64,000 nt of DNA from Microbacterium sp. SORGH_AS_0888 (GTDB taxonomy: Bacteria > Actinomycetota > Actinomycetes > Actinomycetales > Microbacteriaceae), in NCBI RefSeq assembly GCF_030818905.1, contig NZ_JAUTAZ010000001.1:992001-1056000 (forward strand), written 5' to 3'. A program made the translations under genes and the position numbers. A model generated the notes under the pieces. It did not search any database and was not told where the DNA came from. It saw only the letters and a program-made list of their open reading frames with translations. Positions 1-7,836 of this stretch are shown here, piece by piece (the first letter of the stretch is position 1; each line of letters begins with the position of its first letter).

Positions 1-122
1 TCACGACGCCGTTGCAGATCACACAGCCCTCGGCGACCCACTGGATCCTCGTCGGCTCGCTCCTGGAGGACCTCCACCGGATCCACCGCGGGCTCCAGGA
101 GGGCGTCGACCGCACCGACTGA
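1..122 (+). CDS. C-terminal fragment of an unidentified protein (5' end outside window)
   Basis: An open frame enters from the left edge and ends at a TGA at 120-122. It gives about 39 residues ending LLEDLHRIHRGLQEGVDRTD. Codon third positions are GC-rich, as in the real genes nearby, and the stop lies 16 bp before the convergent DksA-like gene. I do not recognise the family. A C-terminus of a FUSC/aromatic acid exporter-type membrane protein is only a guess. Confidence 0.45.
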   Translation, partial: TTPLQITQPSATHWILVGSLLEDLHRIHRGLQEGVDRTD

Positions 123-137
123 GCCGGCCGCCGCGGG

Positions 138-494
138 TCAGCGCGAGCGGTCGGCGCAGGCGACGCAGCGGGTCGCCGCCGGCAGCGCGCGCAGCCGACC
201 CTCGGGGATCTCGGCGCCGCACACCGCGCACACCCCGTACGAACCGGCGGCGAGCCGCTCGGCGGCGAGCGCGAGCTCCTCGATCTCGGCGACCGTCTGG
301 CGACGCAGTCCCGCCAGCCGGGACCACTCCCCGCTCGTCGTCGCCCCCTCGGGGTCGTGCTCGTCGTCGGCGCCGGCCGCGTCCGACCGCGCGGCGCGCA
401 CGGCTGCCAGATCGGCCTCGATCCCCGCGAGGCGATCCGCCGCCATCCGACGCCGCTCGCCCACGATCGCCTCGAACTCCGTGGTGTCGATCAT
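138..494 (-). CDS. TraR/DksA-family C4 zinc-finger protein
   Basis: A 118-residue protein with an N-terminal helical, probably coiled-coil half (residues about 5-85, many Arg, Ala and Glu) and a C-terminal C4 zinc finger made by CAVC and CVAC near residues 92-114. This is the TraR/DksA architecture. The family binds in the secondary channel of RNA polymerase and modulates initiation; actinobacterial members are short and their targets mostly unknown. The ATG at 494 has no clear ribosome binding site. The 187-bp gap upstream (495-681) holds no gene, only a small inverted repeat (GTGACG/CGTCAC near 535-551). The family is certain from the finger; the role is inferred. Confidence 0.85.
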   Translation of the reverse strand: MIDTTEFEAIVGERRRMAADRLAGIEADLAAVRAARSDAAGADDEHDPEGATTSGEWSRLAGLRRQTVAEIEELALAAERLAAGSYGVCAVCGAEIPEGRLRALPAATRCVACADRSR

Positions 495-681
495 CGACGC
501 ATCCGCCGTCCCGCGCCCCTCGCGCTCACGCCCCCGTGACGACCGCCGTCACCGCCAGCGGCGGGAGGCCGCCGTTCCGGTCGGCCGTCGTGCCGAGGGC
601 GACGAACGGGGCACGGGTCTTCACGAGATCAGTATCGCAGCGCGGGGGGCGCGCGGGGTCACGGTCGCGTGTCCGCGGTCC

Positions 682-1275
682 TCACTCGGCGACGCCGCGG
701 GCGTTGTAGACGAGCGCGTCGCTGTCGCCGTAGGCGCGGAAGACCTCGACGGCCTCGTCGTGGCGTACGCCGGTGGTCACGCGGATGCCGCGGGCCTCGA
801 ACTGGGCGGCCCAGTCGTCCACGACGGGCCCCTCGTCGAATCCCGTGAGCTCCTCCAGCAGCGGCCCTTCGCCCGCGACGACGAGCGAGCGGACACCGCT
901 CCACATCGTGGCGCCGTAGCACATGACGCACGGCCGCCAGTTGACGACCAGCTGCAGGTCCGCACCCTCGGCGCCGAGGTCCCAGCGGCCGAGGGCCGTC
1001 TGGGCGAGCCCCAGGGTCGTGACCTCGGCGTGCATCGAGGTGATGCCGGAGGCCAGGACGACGTTGACGCCGGCGGAGACCAGCTCGCCCGTGGCGGAGT
1101 CGACCACGATCGCGGCGAAGGGGCCACCGCTGCCCTCGCGCCAGTTGCGATCCGCGAGCTGGTTCACGAGGTCCATCCGATCCTCGAGCGTGGGCAGCAC
1201 GGCGGGCAGGGTGTCGAGCTCGGGCACCAGCCAGGTGGGAAGGGAGGCGTGGATGTCTGTGGCAAGGGTGGTCAT
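682..1275 (-). CDS. Nucleoside/guanine deaminase-like protein (CDA fold)
   Basis: A 197-residue zinc deaminase of the cytidine deaminase fold. The zinc and proton-shuttle motif HAEV (SMHAEVTTL) and the second zinc motif PCVMC (RPCVMCYGA) are both intact. Relatives include guanine deaminase and tRNA adenosine deaminase; the length and lone-gene form favour a free base or nucleoside substrate, but specificity cannot be read here. The ATG at 1275 follows a purine-rich GAGGATGAGGGG stretch. It is the last gene of a minus-strand run with the IclR regulator (43-bp gap) and an APC permease, so an imported amine or nucleobase is a plausible substrate. The HpxO-like urate hydroxylase at 14377 makes purine breakdown an option. 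Confidence 0.8.
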   Translation of the reverse strand: MTTLATDIHASLPTWLVPELDTLPAVLPTLEDRMDLVNQLADRNWREGSGGPFAAIVVDSATGELVSAGVNVVLASGITSMHAEVTTLGLAQTALGRWDLGAEGADLQLVVNWRPCVMCYGATMWSGVRSLVVAGEGPLLEELTGFDEGPVVDDWAAQFEARGIRVTTGVRHDEAVEVFRAYGDSDALVYNARGVAE

Positions 1276-1318
1276 CCCCTCATCCTCTCCGACGTGTGTG
1301 TCGCCCCTGTTACGCCGC

Positions 1319-2027
1319 TCAGGTCAGCAGCGGCCCGAGTCGTTCCACGGCCGGACCGAGGACGGCGAGCACGGCGTCCGGCTCCTCGGCACGGTGGCGC
1401 GGTCCCGCGAACGCGACCGCCGCCGCGAGCGCCCCCGAGGCGTCGCGCACGGGCACCGCGACGCATCCCGGACCGTCGCCGTCGAGCCGGCGCACTGCCC
1501 CGTAACGGCGCAGGTCCTCCTCCGCCGCGGCCGCGAACGCGCCCGCGATCCCCAGCTCGACCAGCAGAAGCCGGCCGAGCGCCGAGCGGGCGGGTTCGCG
1601 GACCAGGCGCACCTCGTCCGTGAGCGGGAAGTCGGGATCGGCGTCGAGCACCGTCATGCGACCGTCGAGGTAACGCACCACGTGCACCGCGCCGCGCAGC
1701 GCGGACCGCGTCTCGTCGACGATCGAGCGGGCCGCCCTCGGCATCCGCTCGGGCACTGCGGCGGTCGCCAGCTGCACCACCTTGGCCCCCAGCGCGAACC
1801 CGGAGAGATCGGGGGTGCGGACGAGGTACTCGTCCTGCACCAGCAGGTTCAGGAGCCGGTAGGTCGTCGCCCGCGGCAGCCCGAGGGTCGCCGACACCTC
1901 CTTCGCCGTCGCGCCGGCGCCGAGGGACGCGACCGCCTCGAGCACCGTGAGCGCGCTGTGGATGGCACGCGGCTGCCGGGGCCGTCAACGCCGGGACGGT
2001 GCCGTCGGGCGCCGACGGATCACGCAT
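1319..2027 (-). CDS. IclR-family transcriptional regulator (apparent +1 frameshift near its start)
   Basis: Residues from the GTG at 1945 onward give an IclR protein: a winged HTH (KEVSATLGLPRATTYRLL) and the C-terminal effector domain ending in a conserved CVAVPVRDASGALAAAVAFA stretch. That GTG is a poor start, because the conserved first HTH helix (AIHSALTVLEAV) continues in frame upstream to a TGA with no start codon between. In the next frame an ATG at 2027 overlaps the stop of the upstream permease by 8 bp and encodes MRDPSAPDGTVPALTAPAA. Removing one base near 1967-1975 joins the two parts into about 235 aa, normal for IclR. It probably controls the flanking permease and deaminase, and perhaps the divergent amine oxidase operon. 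Confidence 0.8.
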
Positions 2028-3516
2028 TCCGTGGATCGACCTCCCGCGCGACGCCCCCGAGCACCTGTGCGGCGACGGGCTCGTCGTACGATCCCACGCG
2101 TCCGGTCCGGGCGCCACCGCGGCGCATCCACCACCGGATGCCGGCCGCCACGAGAGCCGCCAGCGCGAGCGCGACCCACACCGCGGCGCTGCCGCTCGCG
2201 GCGTCGACGCCGAAGAACGCGATGAGGGCCGCGGCCAGCGCGATCGCCGAGACCCAGGAGACGACCGCGGCCCCGGGGGTGAGCTCTCCGATCCGACGCA
2301 GGAACGCGGGGGCGGCGATGCACACCAGCACGTAGGCCGTGATGTAGCCGGCGGCGCCGACCGAGATCGTGAGGTGCATGACGGCGCGGACGTCCATCCC
2401 CGCGGCGAGCAACCCGATCGGCACCACCAGCACGACCGGCAGCGCGACCGCGAGCGCCCCGACCGGGGTCCCCCATCGCGGGTGGGTCCGTCCGATCCGG
2501 CGCGGCAGCACACCGTCGCGGGACATCGTGAACAGCACGCGCGAGAGCGCCGTCGTGGACCCGATCGCGCAGGCGAGGAAGGATGCCGCGATCCCCGCGT
2601 CGGCCAGCACCCCCCAGCCCGCGACGCCGTAGGCGCGCGTGAGGTCGTTGATCGGTGATGCGCTGGCGGCGAGGTCGAGCCCGATCGCGTCGAAGCCGGC
2701 CACCTGGGTGACGGCGGCGAGCAGGTAGAGCACGACCGACAGCACGACCGTCCACGCGATCGCCTTGGGCACCGTGCGCAGCGGCGAACGCGCCTCGACG
2801 CCGAGCGTGGCGGCGCTCTCGAAGCCCACGAACGCCGTCAGCGCGATGACGGAGCCCGCCGCGAGCGCCGCCGGCGAGACGTCGCGCGGCAGGAGGACCG
2901 TCACGTCGATCGGCCCCATCCGCACGAGCAGCGTCACCAGCAGCACCACGATCAGCGCGACCGAGACCGCTTCCACGACGAGCGCCACCCTGGCCGAGAG
3001 CCGGATGCCGCGCACCAGCACGAGCACCAGCAGCAGAGCCTCCACGGCGAGCACCGCGATGAGCGACGCGGTGCCGTGCAGCGCGGGCCAGAGATCGCCG
3101 AGGAGGATCGTCGTGTAGTACGCGCCGCCGAGCAGTGCGAACACGACGATCGCGCCGTAGCCGACCAGGATGGCCGCTCCCGCGGCGAGCGCGCCGCCGG
3201 TCCCGAGCCCGTGCGCGGTGTAGGTGTAGACCGCCCCGGCCGCGCCGAGGCGCCGGGCGAACTGCGAGACCGTGCGGGCGACGAGGAGGCTCAGCACGCC
3301 CGCGATCAGCACCGCGAACACGGTCGCCTGCGGCGAGACCCCCGCCACGAGCAGCACGACCGTGGTCGCGGCGGCGGAGGGCGCCACGGCGGAGACCGAC
3401 TGCGCGAGGACGTCGAAGAAGCCCACGCTCCGGCGGTCGAGGCCGTGCAACGGCGATCGGGCGCCGAAGTCGCGGACGGGGGCGGGGCGGGATATGGCGC
3501 GTTCGAGAGCAGACAT
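2020..3516 (-). CDS. APC-superfamily amino acid/amine permease
   Basis: A 498-residue integral membrane protein with about 12-14 hydrophobic segments. The conserved early APC segment runs through SVSAVAPSAAATTV and the mid-protein motif GFESAATLGVEARSP is the APC GFE(S/A) signature. The ATG at 3516 is preferred over an upstream one at 3573 because a GGAGG lies 8 nt before it and the extra 19 residues are low-complexity. The gene reads into iclR with an 8-bp overlap, so the two are translationally coupled. The substrate is unknown; amines or amino acids are typical of the family. Confidence 0.88.
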   Translation of the reverse strand: MSALERAISRPAPVRDFGARSPLHGLDRRSVGFFDVLAQSVSAVAPSAAATTVVLLVAGVSPQATVFAVLIAGVLSLLVARTVSQFARRLGAAGAVYTYTAHGLGTGGALAAGAAILVGYGAIVVFALLGGAYYTTILLGDLWPALHGTASLIAVLAVEALLLVLVLVRGIRLSARVALVVEAVSVALIVVLLVTLLVRMGPIDVTVLLPRDVSPAALAAGSVIALTAFVGFESAATLGVEARSPLRTVPKAIAWTVVLSVVLYLLAAVTQVAGFDAIGLDLAASASPINDLTRAYGVAGWGVLADAGIAASFLACAIGSTTALSRVLFTMSRDGVLPRRIGRTHPRWGTPVGALAVALPVVLVVPIGLLAAGMDVRAVMHLTISVGAAGYITAYVLVCIAAPAFLRRIGELTPGAAVVSWVSAIALAAALIAFFGVDAASGSAAVWVALALAALVAAGIRWWMRRGGARTGRVGSYDEPVAAQVLGGVAREVDPRNA

Positions 3517-3733
3517 GCGGGTGGTCCTCCGTGGTGCTTCCTCGACGCTAGCCCGGTGCGGTTGCGCCCCCACGACATCCGTGTTTCACGTTCGCGACGC
3601 CCAAATGAGACAGGGCCCTCGCGGCGTCTCGTTTGCGATGGCGAAGCCTTCACCCCGACGGAACCGCGGGGCAATCACCCGGCGGGAGTCTCGAGAAAAT
3701 GCACCGCCCACCCTCCGTCCCGAAGGAACCGGC
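3517..3733. promoter_or_regulatory. Divergent promoter region between two APC permease genes
   Basis: This 217-bp gap separates two outward-facing operons and must hold both promoters. It contains an imperfect inverted repeat, AAATGAGAC at 3603-3611 against GTCTCGTTT at 3626-3634 (8 of 9 pairs), and a short palindrome GTG-TTT-CAC at 3581-3589. A further GTCTCGAG lies near 3689. With an IclR gene in the minus-strand operon, the repeat is a reasonable candidate operator for both sides. No strong -35/-10 pair stands out. Confidence 0.4.
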
Positions 3734-5209
3734 ATGACACGACTCGACTCGCCCGACCTCGCCGCCTCCTCCCCCCGCGCCCTGAAGGGCTCGCTGGGAG
3801 TGACCGCCATCGTCTTCATGGTGGTCGCCGCGGCCTCCCCCCTCACCGTCGTCGGGGGCGCGGCTCCGCTCGGCATCCTGCTGGGCAACGGGGTCGGCTT
3901 CCCCTCGCTCTACCTCATCAGCGCGGTCATCCTGCTGCTGTTCGCCGTGGGGCTGGCGGCGATGACGAGACATGTGCCGCGCCCCGGGGCGTTCTTCACG
4001 TATGTCGGCTACGGCCTGGGGCGCTCCTCCGGACTCGCCGCGGCCTGGATCGCCATGCTCACCTACACCACGATCCAGGTCTCGGTCTACGGCTACGTGG
4101 GCTACATCCTGGCGGTGACCGTGCAGTCGCTCGGCGGACCGGAGCTGCCGTGGTGGGCCTGCTCGCTCGTCGTCGTCGCCCTCGTCGGCGTGCTCGGCTA
4201 CCGGCACATCGACCTGTCGAGCAGGGTCCTGGGCGTCCTGCTCGTGGCGGAGGTGGGCATCGTGCTGCTGCTGGTCGCGGTCGTCGCCGTCCGCGGCGGA
4301 GCCGAGGGGCTCTCGCTCGCCCCCTTCGAGCCCGCCAACGTCGTCAGCGGCTCCCCCGGCGTCGGCCTCATGCTCGCGATCGCCGCGTTCATCGGCTTCG
4401 AGGCGACCGCGATCTTCCGCGACGAGGCGCGCGACCCCGACCGCACGATCCCCCGCGCCACCTACGGCGCGGTCATCGGCATCGGCATCTTCTACACGCT
4501 GGCGTCGTGGGGTCTGGTCATGGCCTGGGGGCCGGGCGGCATCCTGGCCGCGGCCGCGGAGGACCCCGGCACGCTCATCCTGCGCACGGTGTCGCAGTAC
4601 CTCGGGATCGCGGGCGAGATCACGGTGAACGTGCTGCTGATCACCTCGATGTTCGCCTGCGTGCTGTCCTTCCACAACGTGATCACGCGCTATCAGCACT
4701 CCATGGCCAACGCCGGTGTGCTGCCGGAGCGGGTCGGCGCGGTGCACCACCGTCACCTCTCCCCCCACGTGTCCTCCCTCGTGCAGACGGCGACCTCCGT
4801 CGTGCTGGTCGTGGTCTTCGCGATCCTGCAGCTGGACCCCGTGCTGCAGGTGTTCACGTGGTTCGCCGGCGTCGCGACGCTCGCGATCGCGTTGCTGATG
4901 GCCGCCACCTCCGTGGCCGTGATCCTGTACTTCGCCCGGACGAAGAAGGACCGCCGGGTGTGGAACACCGTGATCGCCCCGCTGCTGGGCGCGATCGGCC
5001 TCGTGCTCTCGTCGGCCCTGATCGTCGGCTACTTCCCGGTGCTCGTGGGCGACACGGATGCGACGGGCGCCCCGGCGTTCGGCGGCGTGAGCTGGTTCCT
5101 CCTGGGCCTCGTCGTGGTGTTCCCGCTCATCGGATACGCCCAGGCCGCATGGATCCGCGCACGGCGTCCGGCGGCCTACGCCAAGCTCACCGACGCCATC
5201 GCCGGCTGA
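3734..5209 (+). CDS. APC-superfamily permease, first gene of the amine oxidase operon
   Basis: A 491-residue membrane transporter with about 12 hydrophobic segments. Visible APC features are the N-terminal segment (VVAAASPLTVVGGAAPLG), the central IGFEATAIFRDEARDPDRTI motif typical of amino acid-polyamine-organocation carriers, and a basic cytoplasmic loop (FARTKKDRR) before the last helices. AAGGAA precedes the ATG by a few bases. It ends 37 bp before the copper amine oxidase gene on the same strand, so the natural reading is uptake of a primary amine that the oxidase then deaminates. The exact substrate (phenethylamine, tyramine, histamine or another) cannot be told from sequence. Confidence 0.9.
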   Translation: MTRLDSPDLAASSPRALKGSLGVTAIVFMVVAAASPLTVVGGAAPLGILLGNGVGFPSLYLISAVILLLFAVGLAAMTRHVPRPGAFFTYVGYGLGRSSGLAAAWIAMLTYTTIQVSVYGYVGYILAVTVQSLGGPELPWWACSLVVVALVGVLGYRHIDLSSRVLGVLLVAEVGIVLLLVAVVAVRGGAEGLSLAPFEPANVVSGSPGVGLMLAIAAFIGFEATAIFRDEARDPDRTIPRATYGAVIGIGIFYTLASWGLVMAWGPGGILAAAAEDPGTLILRTVSQYLGIAGEITVNVLLITSMFACVLSFHNVITRYQHSMANAGVLPERVGAVHHRHLSPHVSSLVQTATSVVLVVVFAILQLDPVLQVFTWFAGVATLAIALLMAATSVAVILYFARTKKDRRVWNTVIAPLLGAIGLVLSSALIVGYFPVLVGDTDATGAPAFGGVSWFLLGLVVVFPLIGYAQAAWIRARRPAAYAKLTDAIAG

Positions 5210-5246
5210 CCCCCTTCCCCCGCAGGACCCTGAAAGAGAGACACGA

Positions 5247-7295
5247 ATGAGCATCACCGAGACCGTTCCCGCCGCCTTCTCGGCTCCGCCCGCCCCGTCC
5301 CACCCGCTCTCGAGCCTAACGGCCGACGAGATCCGCGCCGTGCGCGCCGTCGTCCTCGCCCTGCCCGAGACGACCGAGACCGTGCGGTTCGCCTACGTCG
5401 GGCTGGAGGAGCCGACGAAGGACGAGGTGCGCGCCTGGCAGGCCGGGGGCCCGCTCCCGGAGCGGCGGGCCCGCGTGCAGCTGCTCGACATGCGCACCAC
5501 CGCCTCGACCGATCTCGTCGTCTCGATCACGACCGGCGCGGTCGTGTCGGCCGCCGTGCTCGACGGCACAGCGGGTCAGCTGCCGATCCTCGACGCCGAG
5601 TTCGAGGAGGTCGCCGTGATCGCCAACGCGAGCCCGGAGTGGGTCGCGGCGCTCGCCGCGCGCGGGCTCACGGTCGCCGATGTCGTGCTGGTTCCGCTCT
5701 CGGCGGGCCACTACGGGTTCCCGGCAGAGTCGGGACGTCGCATCCTCCGCACGTTCGCCTTCCGTCAGGACCACCCGAAGGACCACCCGTGGGCGCACCC
5801 GATCGACGGCCTCACGGCCTACATCGACGTCGCCGACCGTCGCGTGATCGAGATCATCGACACCCCCGGGTTCGACATCCCGGCCACGAGCGGCAACTTC
5901 GACGACCCCGAGCTGCAGGGCCCGCCGCTCGAGGGGCTCAAGCCGATCGTGATCACCCAGCCGGAGGGCGCGAGCTTCACGGTCGAGGACGAGCACGTGC
6001 GATGGGGCGAGTGGGATCTGCGGATCGGCTTCGACACCCGTGAGGGCTTGATCCTGCGCCAGCTGTCCTTCGCCGGGCGTCCGGTCATGTACCGCGGCTC
6101 GATCAGCGAGATGGTCGTGCCCTACGCCGATCCGCAGCCCAACCGGTTCTGGCAGAACTACTTCGACACGGGCGAGTACCTCTTCGGCCGCTACACCAAC
6201 GAGCTCGAGCTGGGCTGCGACTGCGTGGGCGAGATCACCTACCTCGACGTGGTGCTCGCCGACGAGCTGGGCATGCCCCGCACGGTCCGCAACGGCGTGT
6301 GCATGCACGAGGAGGACTTCGGCTCGCTGTGGAAGCACTCCGACATCTTCACGGGATCGAGCGAGGTGCGTCGCCAGCGGCGGCTCGTCATCTCCTTCTT
6401 CACGACGGTCGGCAACTACGACTACGGCTTCTTCTGGTACCTGTACCTGGACGGCACGATCGAGTGCGAGGCCAAGCTCACCGGCATCCTGTTCACCTCG
6501 GCGTACCCGGGGACGGATGCCGACGGCGCACCGTATCCGTTCGCCTCCGAGGTGGCGCCGGGCCTGGGCGCGCCGTATCACCAGCACCTGTTCTCGGCGC
6601 GTCTGGACATGACCGTCGACGGCACGGCGAACGTCGTGAACGAGATCGACGCCGTCCGGGTCCCGGTCTCGGCCGGCAATCCCTATGGGAACGCGTTCAC
6701 GAAGCAGGTCACGCCCATCGAGAGCGAGGCCGTCTCCGGCCGCCTCGCCGACGGCAGCGTGAACCGCGTGTGGCAGATCGCATCGACGGAGAAGACGACC
6801 TCGATGGGGCAGCCGACCTCCTACGTGCTCTTCCCCGAGGGCCACCCGGTGCTCCTCGCGGACGACGACTCGTCGATCGCGAGCCGAGCGGCGTTCGCCA
6901 CGAAGAACCTCTTCGTCACGAAGTACGACCCGGCCGAGCGCTACGCCGCGGGCGACTTCGTCAACCAGCACCCGGGCGGAGCCGGCATCCCGGCCTTCAT
7001 CGCGGGCGACGAGCCGCTCGTGGGCGAGGACGTCGTGCTGTGGCACACCTTCGGGCTCACCCACTTCCCGCGCAACGAGGACTGGCCGGTCATGCCGATG
7101 GACTACGCGAAGTTCACGCTCAAGCCGTACAACTTCTTCGAGCGCAATCCCACGCTGAACGTGCCGCCGCCCGCCGCGGACCACTGCGCCCCGGGGCATG
7201 CGCGCGGTGCGCACGACCACGCTGCACACGAGCACGAGCACGGGCACGGGCACGGGCACGGGCACGGGCACGGTGCGCACGGGCACCACCACTGA
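5247..7295 (+). CDS. Copper-containing primary amine oxidase with histidine-rich C-terminal tail
   Basis: A 682-residue quinoprotein that oxidises primary amines to aldehyde, ammonia and H2O2. The topaquinone precursor is Tyr391 in TTVGNYDYG, the catalytic base Asp307 in YFDTGEY, and the copper ligands are His445 and His447 (HQH) and His606 (LTHFPRNEDWP). All are intact and the core has the family's normal length. No signal peptide is seen, so the enzyme is probably cytoplasmic. The last 37 or so residues are unusual: about 16 His, in AHDHAAHEHEH followed by five Gly-His pairs and HHH. They are encoded partly by seven tandem G(A/G)GCAC hexamers at 7230-7271. This tail lies after the last copper ligand and is not part of the catalytic fold. 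It may bind or deliver copper. Confidence 0.97.
   Translation: MSITETVPAAFSAPPAPSHPLSSLTADEIRAVRAVVLALPETTETVRFAYVGLEEPTKDEVRAWQAGGPLPERRARVQLLDMRTTASTDLVVSITTGAVVSAAVLDGTAGQLPILDAEFEEVAVIANASPEWVAALAARGLTVADVVLVPLSAGHYGFPAESGRRILRTFAFRQDHPKDHPWAHPIDGLTAYIDVADRRVIEIIDTPGFDIPATSGNFDDPELQGPPLEGLKPIVITQPEGASFTVEDEHVRWGEWDLRIGFDTREGLILRQLSFAGRPVMYRGSISEMVVPYADPQPNRFWQNYFDTGEYLFGRYTNELELGCDCVGEITYLDVVLADELGMPRTVRNGVCMHEEDFGSLWKHSDIFTGSSEVRRQRRLVISFFTTVGNYDYGFFWYLYLDGTIECEAKLTGILFTSAYPGTDADGAPYPFASEVAPGLGAPYHQHLFSARLDMTVDGTANVVNEIDAVRVPVSAGNPYGNAFTKQVTPIESEAVSGRLADGSVNRVWQIASTEKTTSMGQPTSYVLFPEGHPVLLADDDSSIASRAAFATKNLFVTKYDPAERYAAGDFVNQHPGGAGIPAFIAGDEPLVGEDVVLWHTFGLTHFPRNEDWPVMPMDYAKFTLKPYNFFERNPTLNVPPPAADHCAPGHARGAHDHAAHEHEHGHGHGHGHGHGAHGHHH
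7230..7271 (+). repeat. Seven tandem GRGCAC hexamers in the amine oxidase gene
   Basis: Two GAGCAC units (7230-7241) are followed by five perfect GGGCAC units (7242-7271). Read in frame they give the Glu-His and Gly-His pairs of the oxidase tail. A unit of two codons lets copy number change by slippage without a frameshift, so tail length may vary between strains. Confidence 0.9.
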
Positions 7296-7299
7296 GACG

Positions 7300-7806
7300 A
7301 TGACCGAGATCCTCCATGCGTGGGCGCTCGCGCCCGCCGCGGCCGGCGCCTGCTGTCTGGCGGCCGACCGGCGGCGGGTGCGGGCACCCGAGCTCGCCGC
7401 ATCCGCCCTCATGCTGCTCGCGATGGCGGACGCGGCGCTGACGGGCCTCGTCGCCGCCGTCTACTGGGCGGGGATGCTGCTGCTGGCTGCCATGACGCTC
7501 GCGGCGCTGCGCCGCGACCGCCGCGGGCTCGAGCGCCACCCCGGAGAGCGCACGATGACGCTGCACACCACGACCGGGCTGGTGACGACAGCGGCGCTCA
7601 TGCTCGTGGGCGGACACCACCCGGGCGCGGGCGGCCACGTGCACGGGGTGTCGGTCGCGACGCTGGCCGCGGCCGTCCTGGCGGCATGCGCCGGCTACGC
7701 CGTGTGGTCGGCCGTGAGCGCCCTGCGCACCAGGGCGACTCTGGAACGTGCCCAGTACGCGGCCATGGGCGCGTCGATCCTGCTCATGGCGGCAGCGACC
7801 CTCTGA
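7300..7806 (+). CDS. Small multi-pass membrane protein with a His motif (DUF5134-like)
   Basis: A 168-residue protein with about five or six hydrophobic segments. Between the central segments lies a short His cluster, GGHHPGAGGHVHG (residues about 104-116). The ATG at 7300 is 4 bp after the amine oxidase stop, so the genes are co-transcribed and probably coupled. Size, membrane topology and conserved His resemble the actinobacterial DUF5134 group, but I cannot confirm the family without a profile search. A longer start at 7198 would read through the oxidase repeat in another frame and is rejected. Given the neighbour, handling of copper is a testable guess. Confidence 0.7.
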   Translation: MTEILHAWALAPAAAGACCLAADRRRVRAPELAASALMLLAMADAALTGLVAAVYWAGMLLLAAMTLAALRRDRRGLERHPGERTMTLHTTTGLVTTAALMLVGGHHPGAGGHVHGVSVATLAAAVLAACAGYAVWSAVSALRTRATLERAQYAAMGASILLMAAATL

Positions 7807-7836
7807 CCGCCGGCAGCACCGTGCGAGGATGAGCGC

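Noticed and set aside
530..655. Possible small RNA or gene in the gap between the DksA-like and deaminase genes
   Set aside because: Only a 6-bp inverted repeat near 535-551; no frame with a start and normal composition, and no promoter pair.
3580..3595. TGTTTCACGT resembling half of a parS site
   Set aside because: Only the left half matches; the right half (TCGCGA) does not complete the palindrome, and no parAB origin locus is nearby.
7230..7271. Hexamer array as a possible CRISPR or regulatory repeat
   Set aside because: No spacers, unit of 6 bp, and in frame with the oxidase His tail.
7198..7299. Alternative start for the membrane protein, giving a Thr/Gly repeat N-terminus
   Set aside because: It is the amine oxidase hexamer repeat read in another frame; the ATG at 7300 just after the oxidase stop is better.
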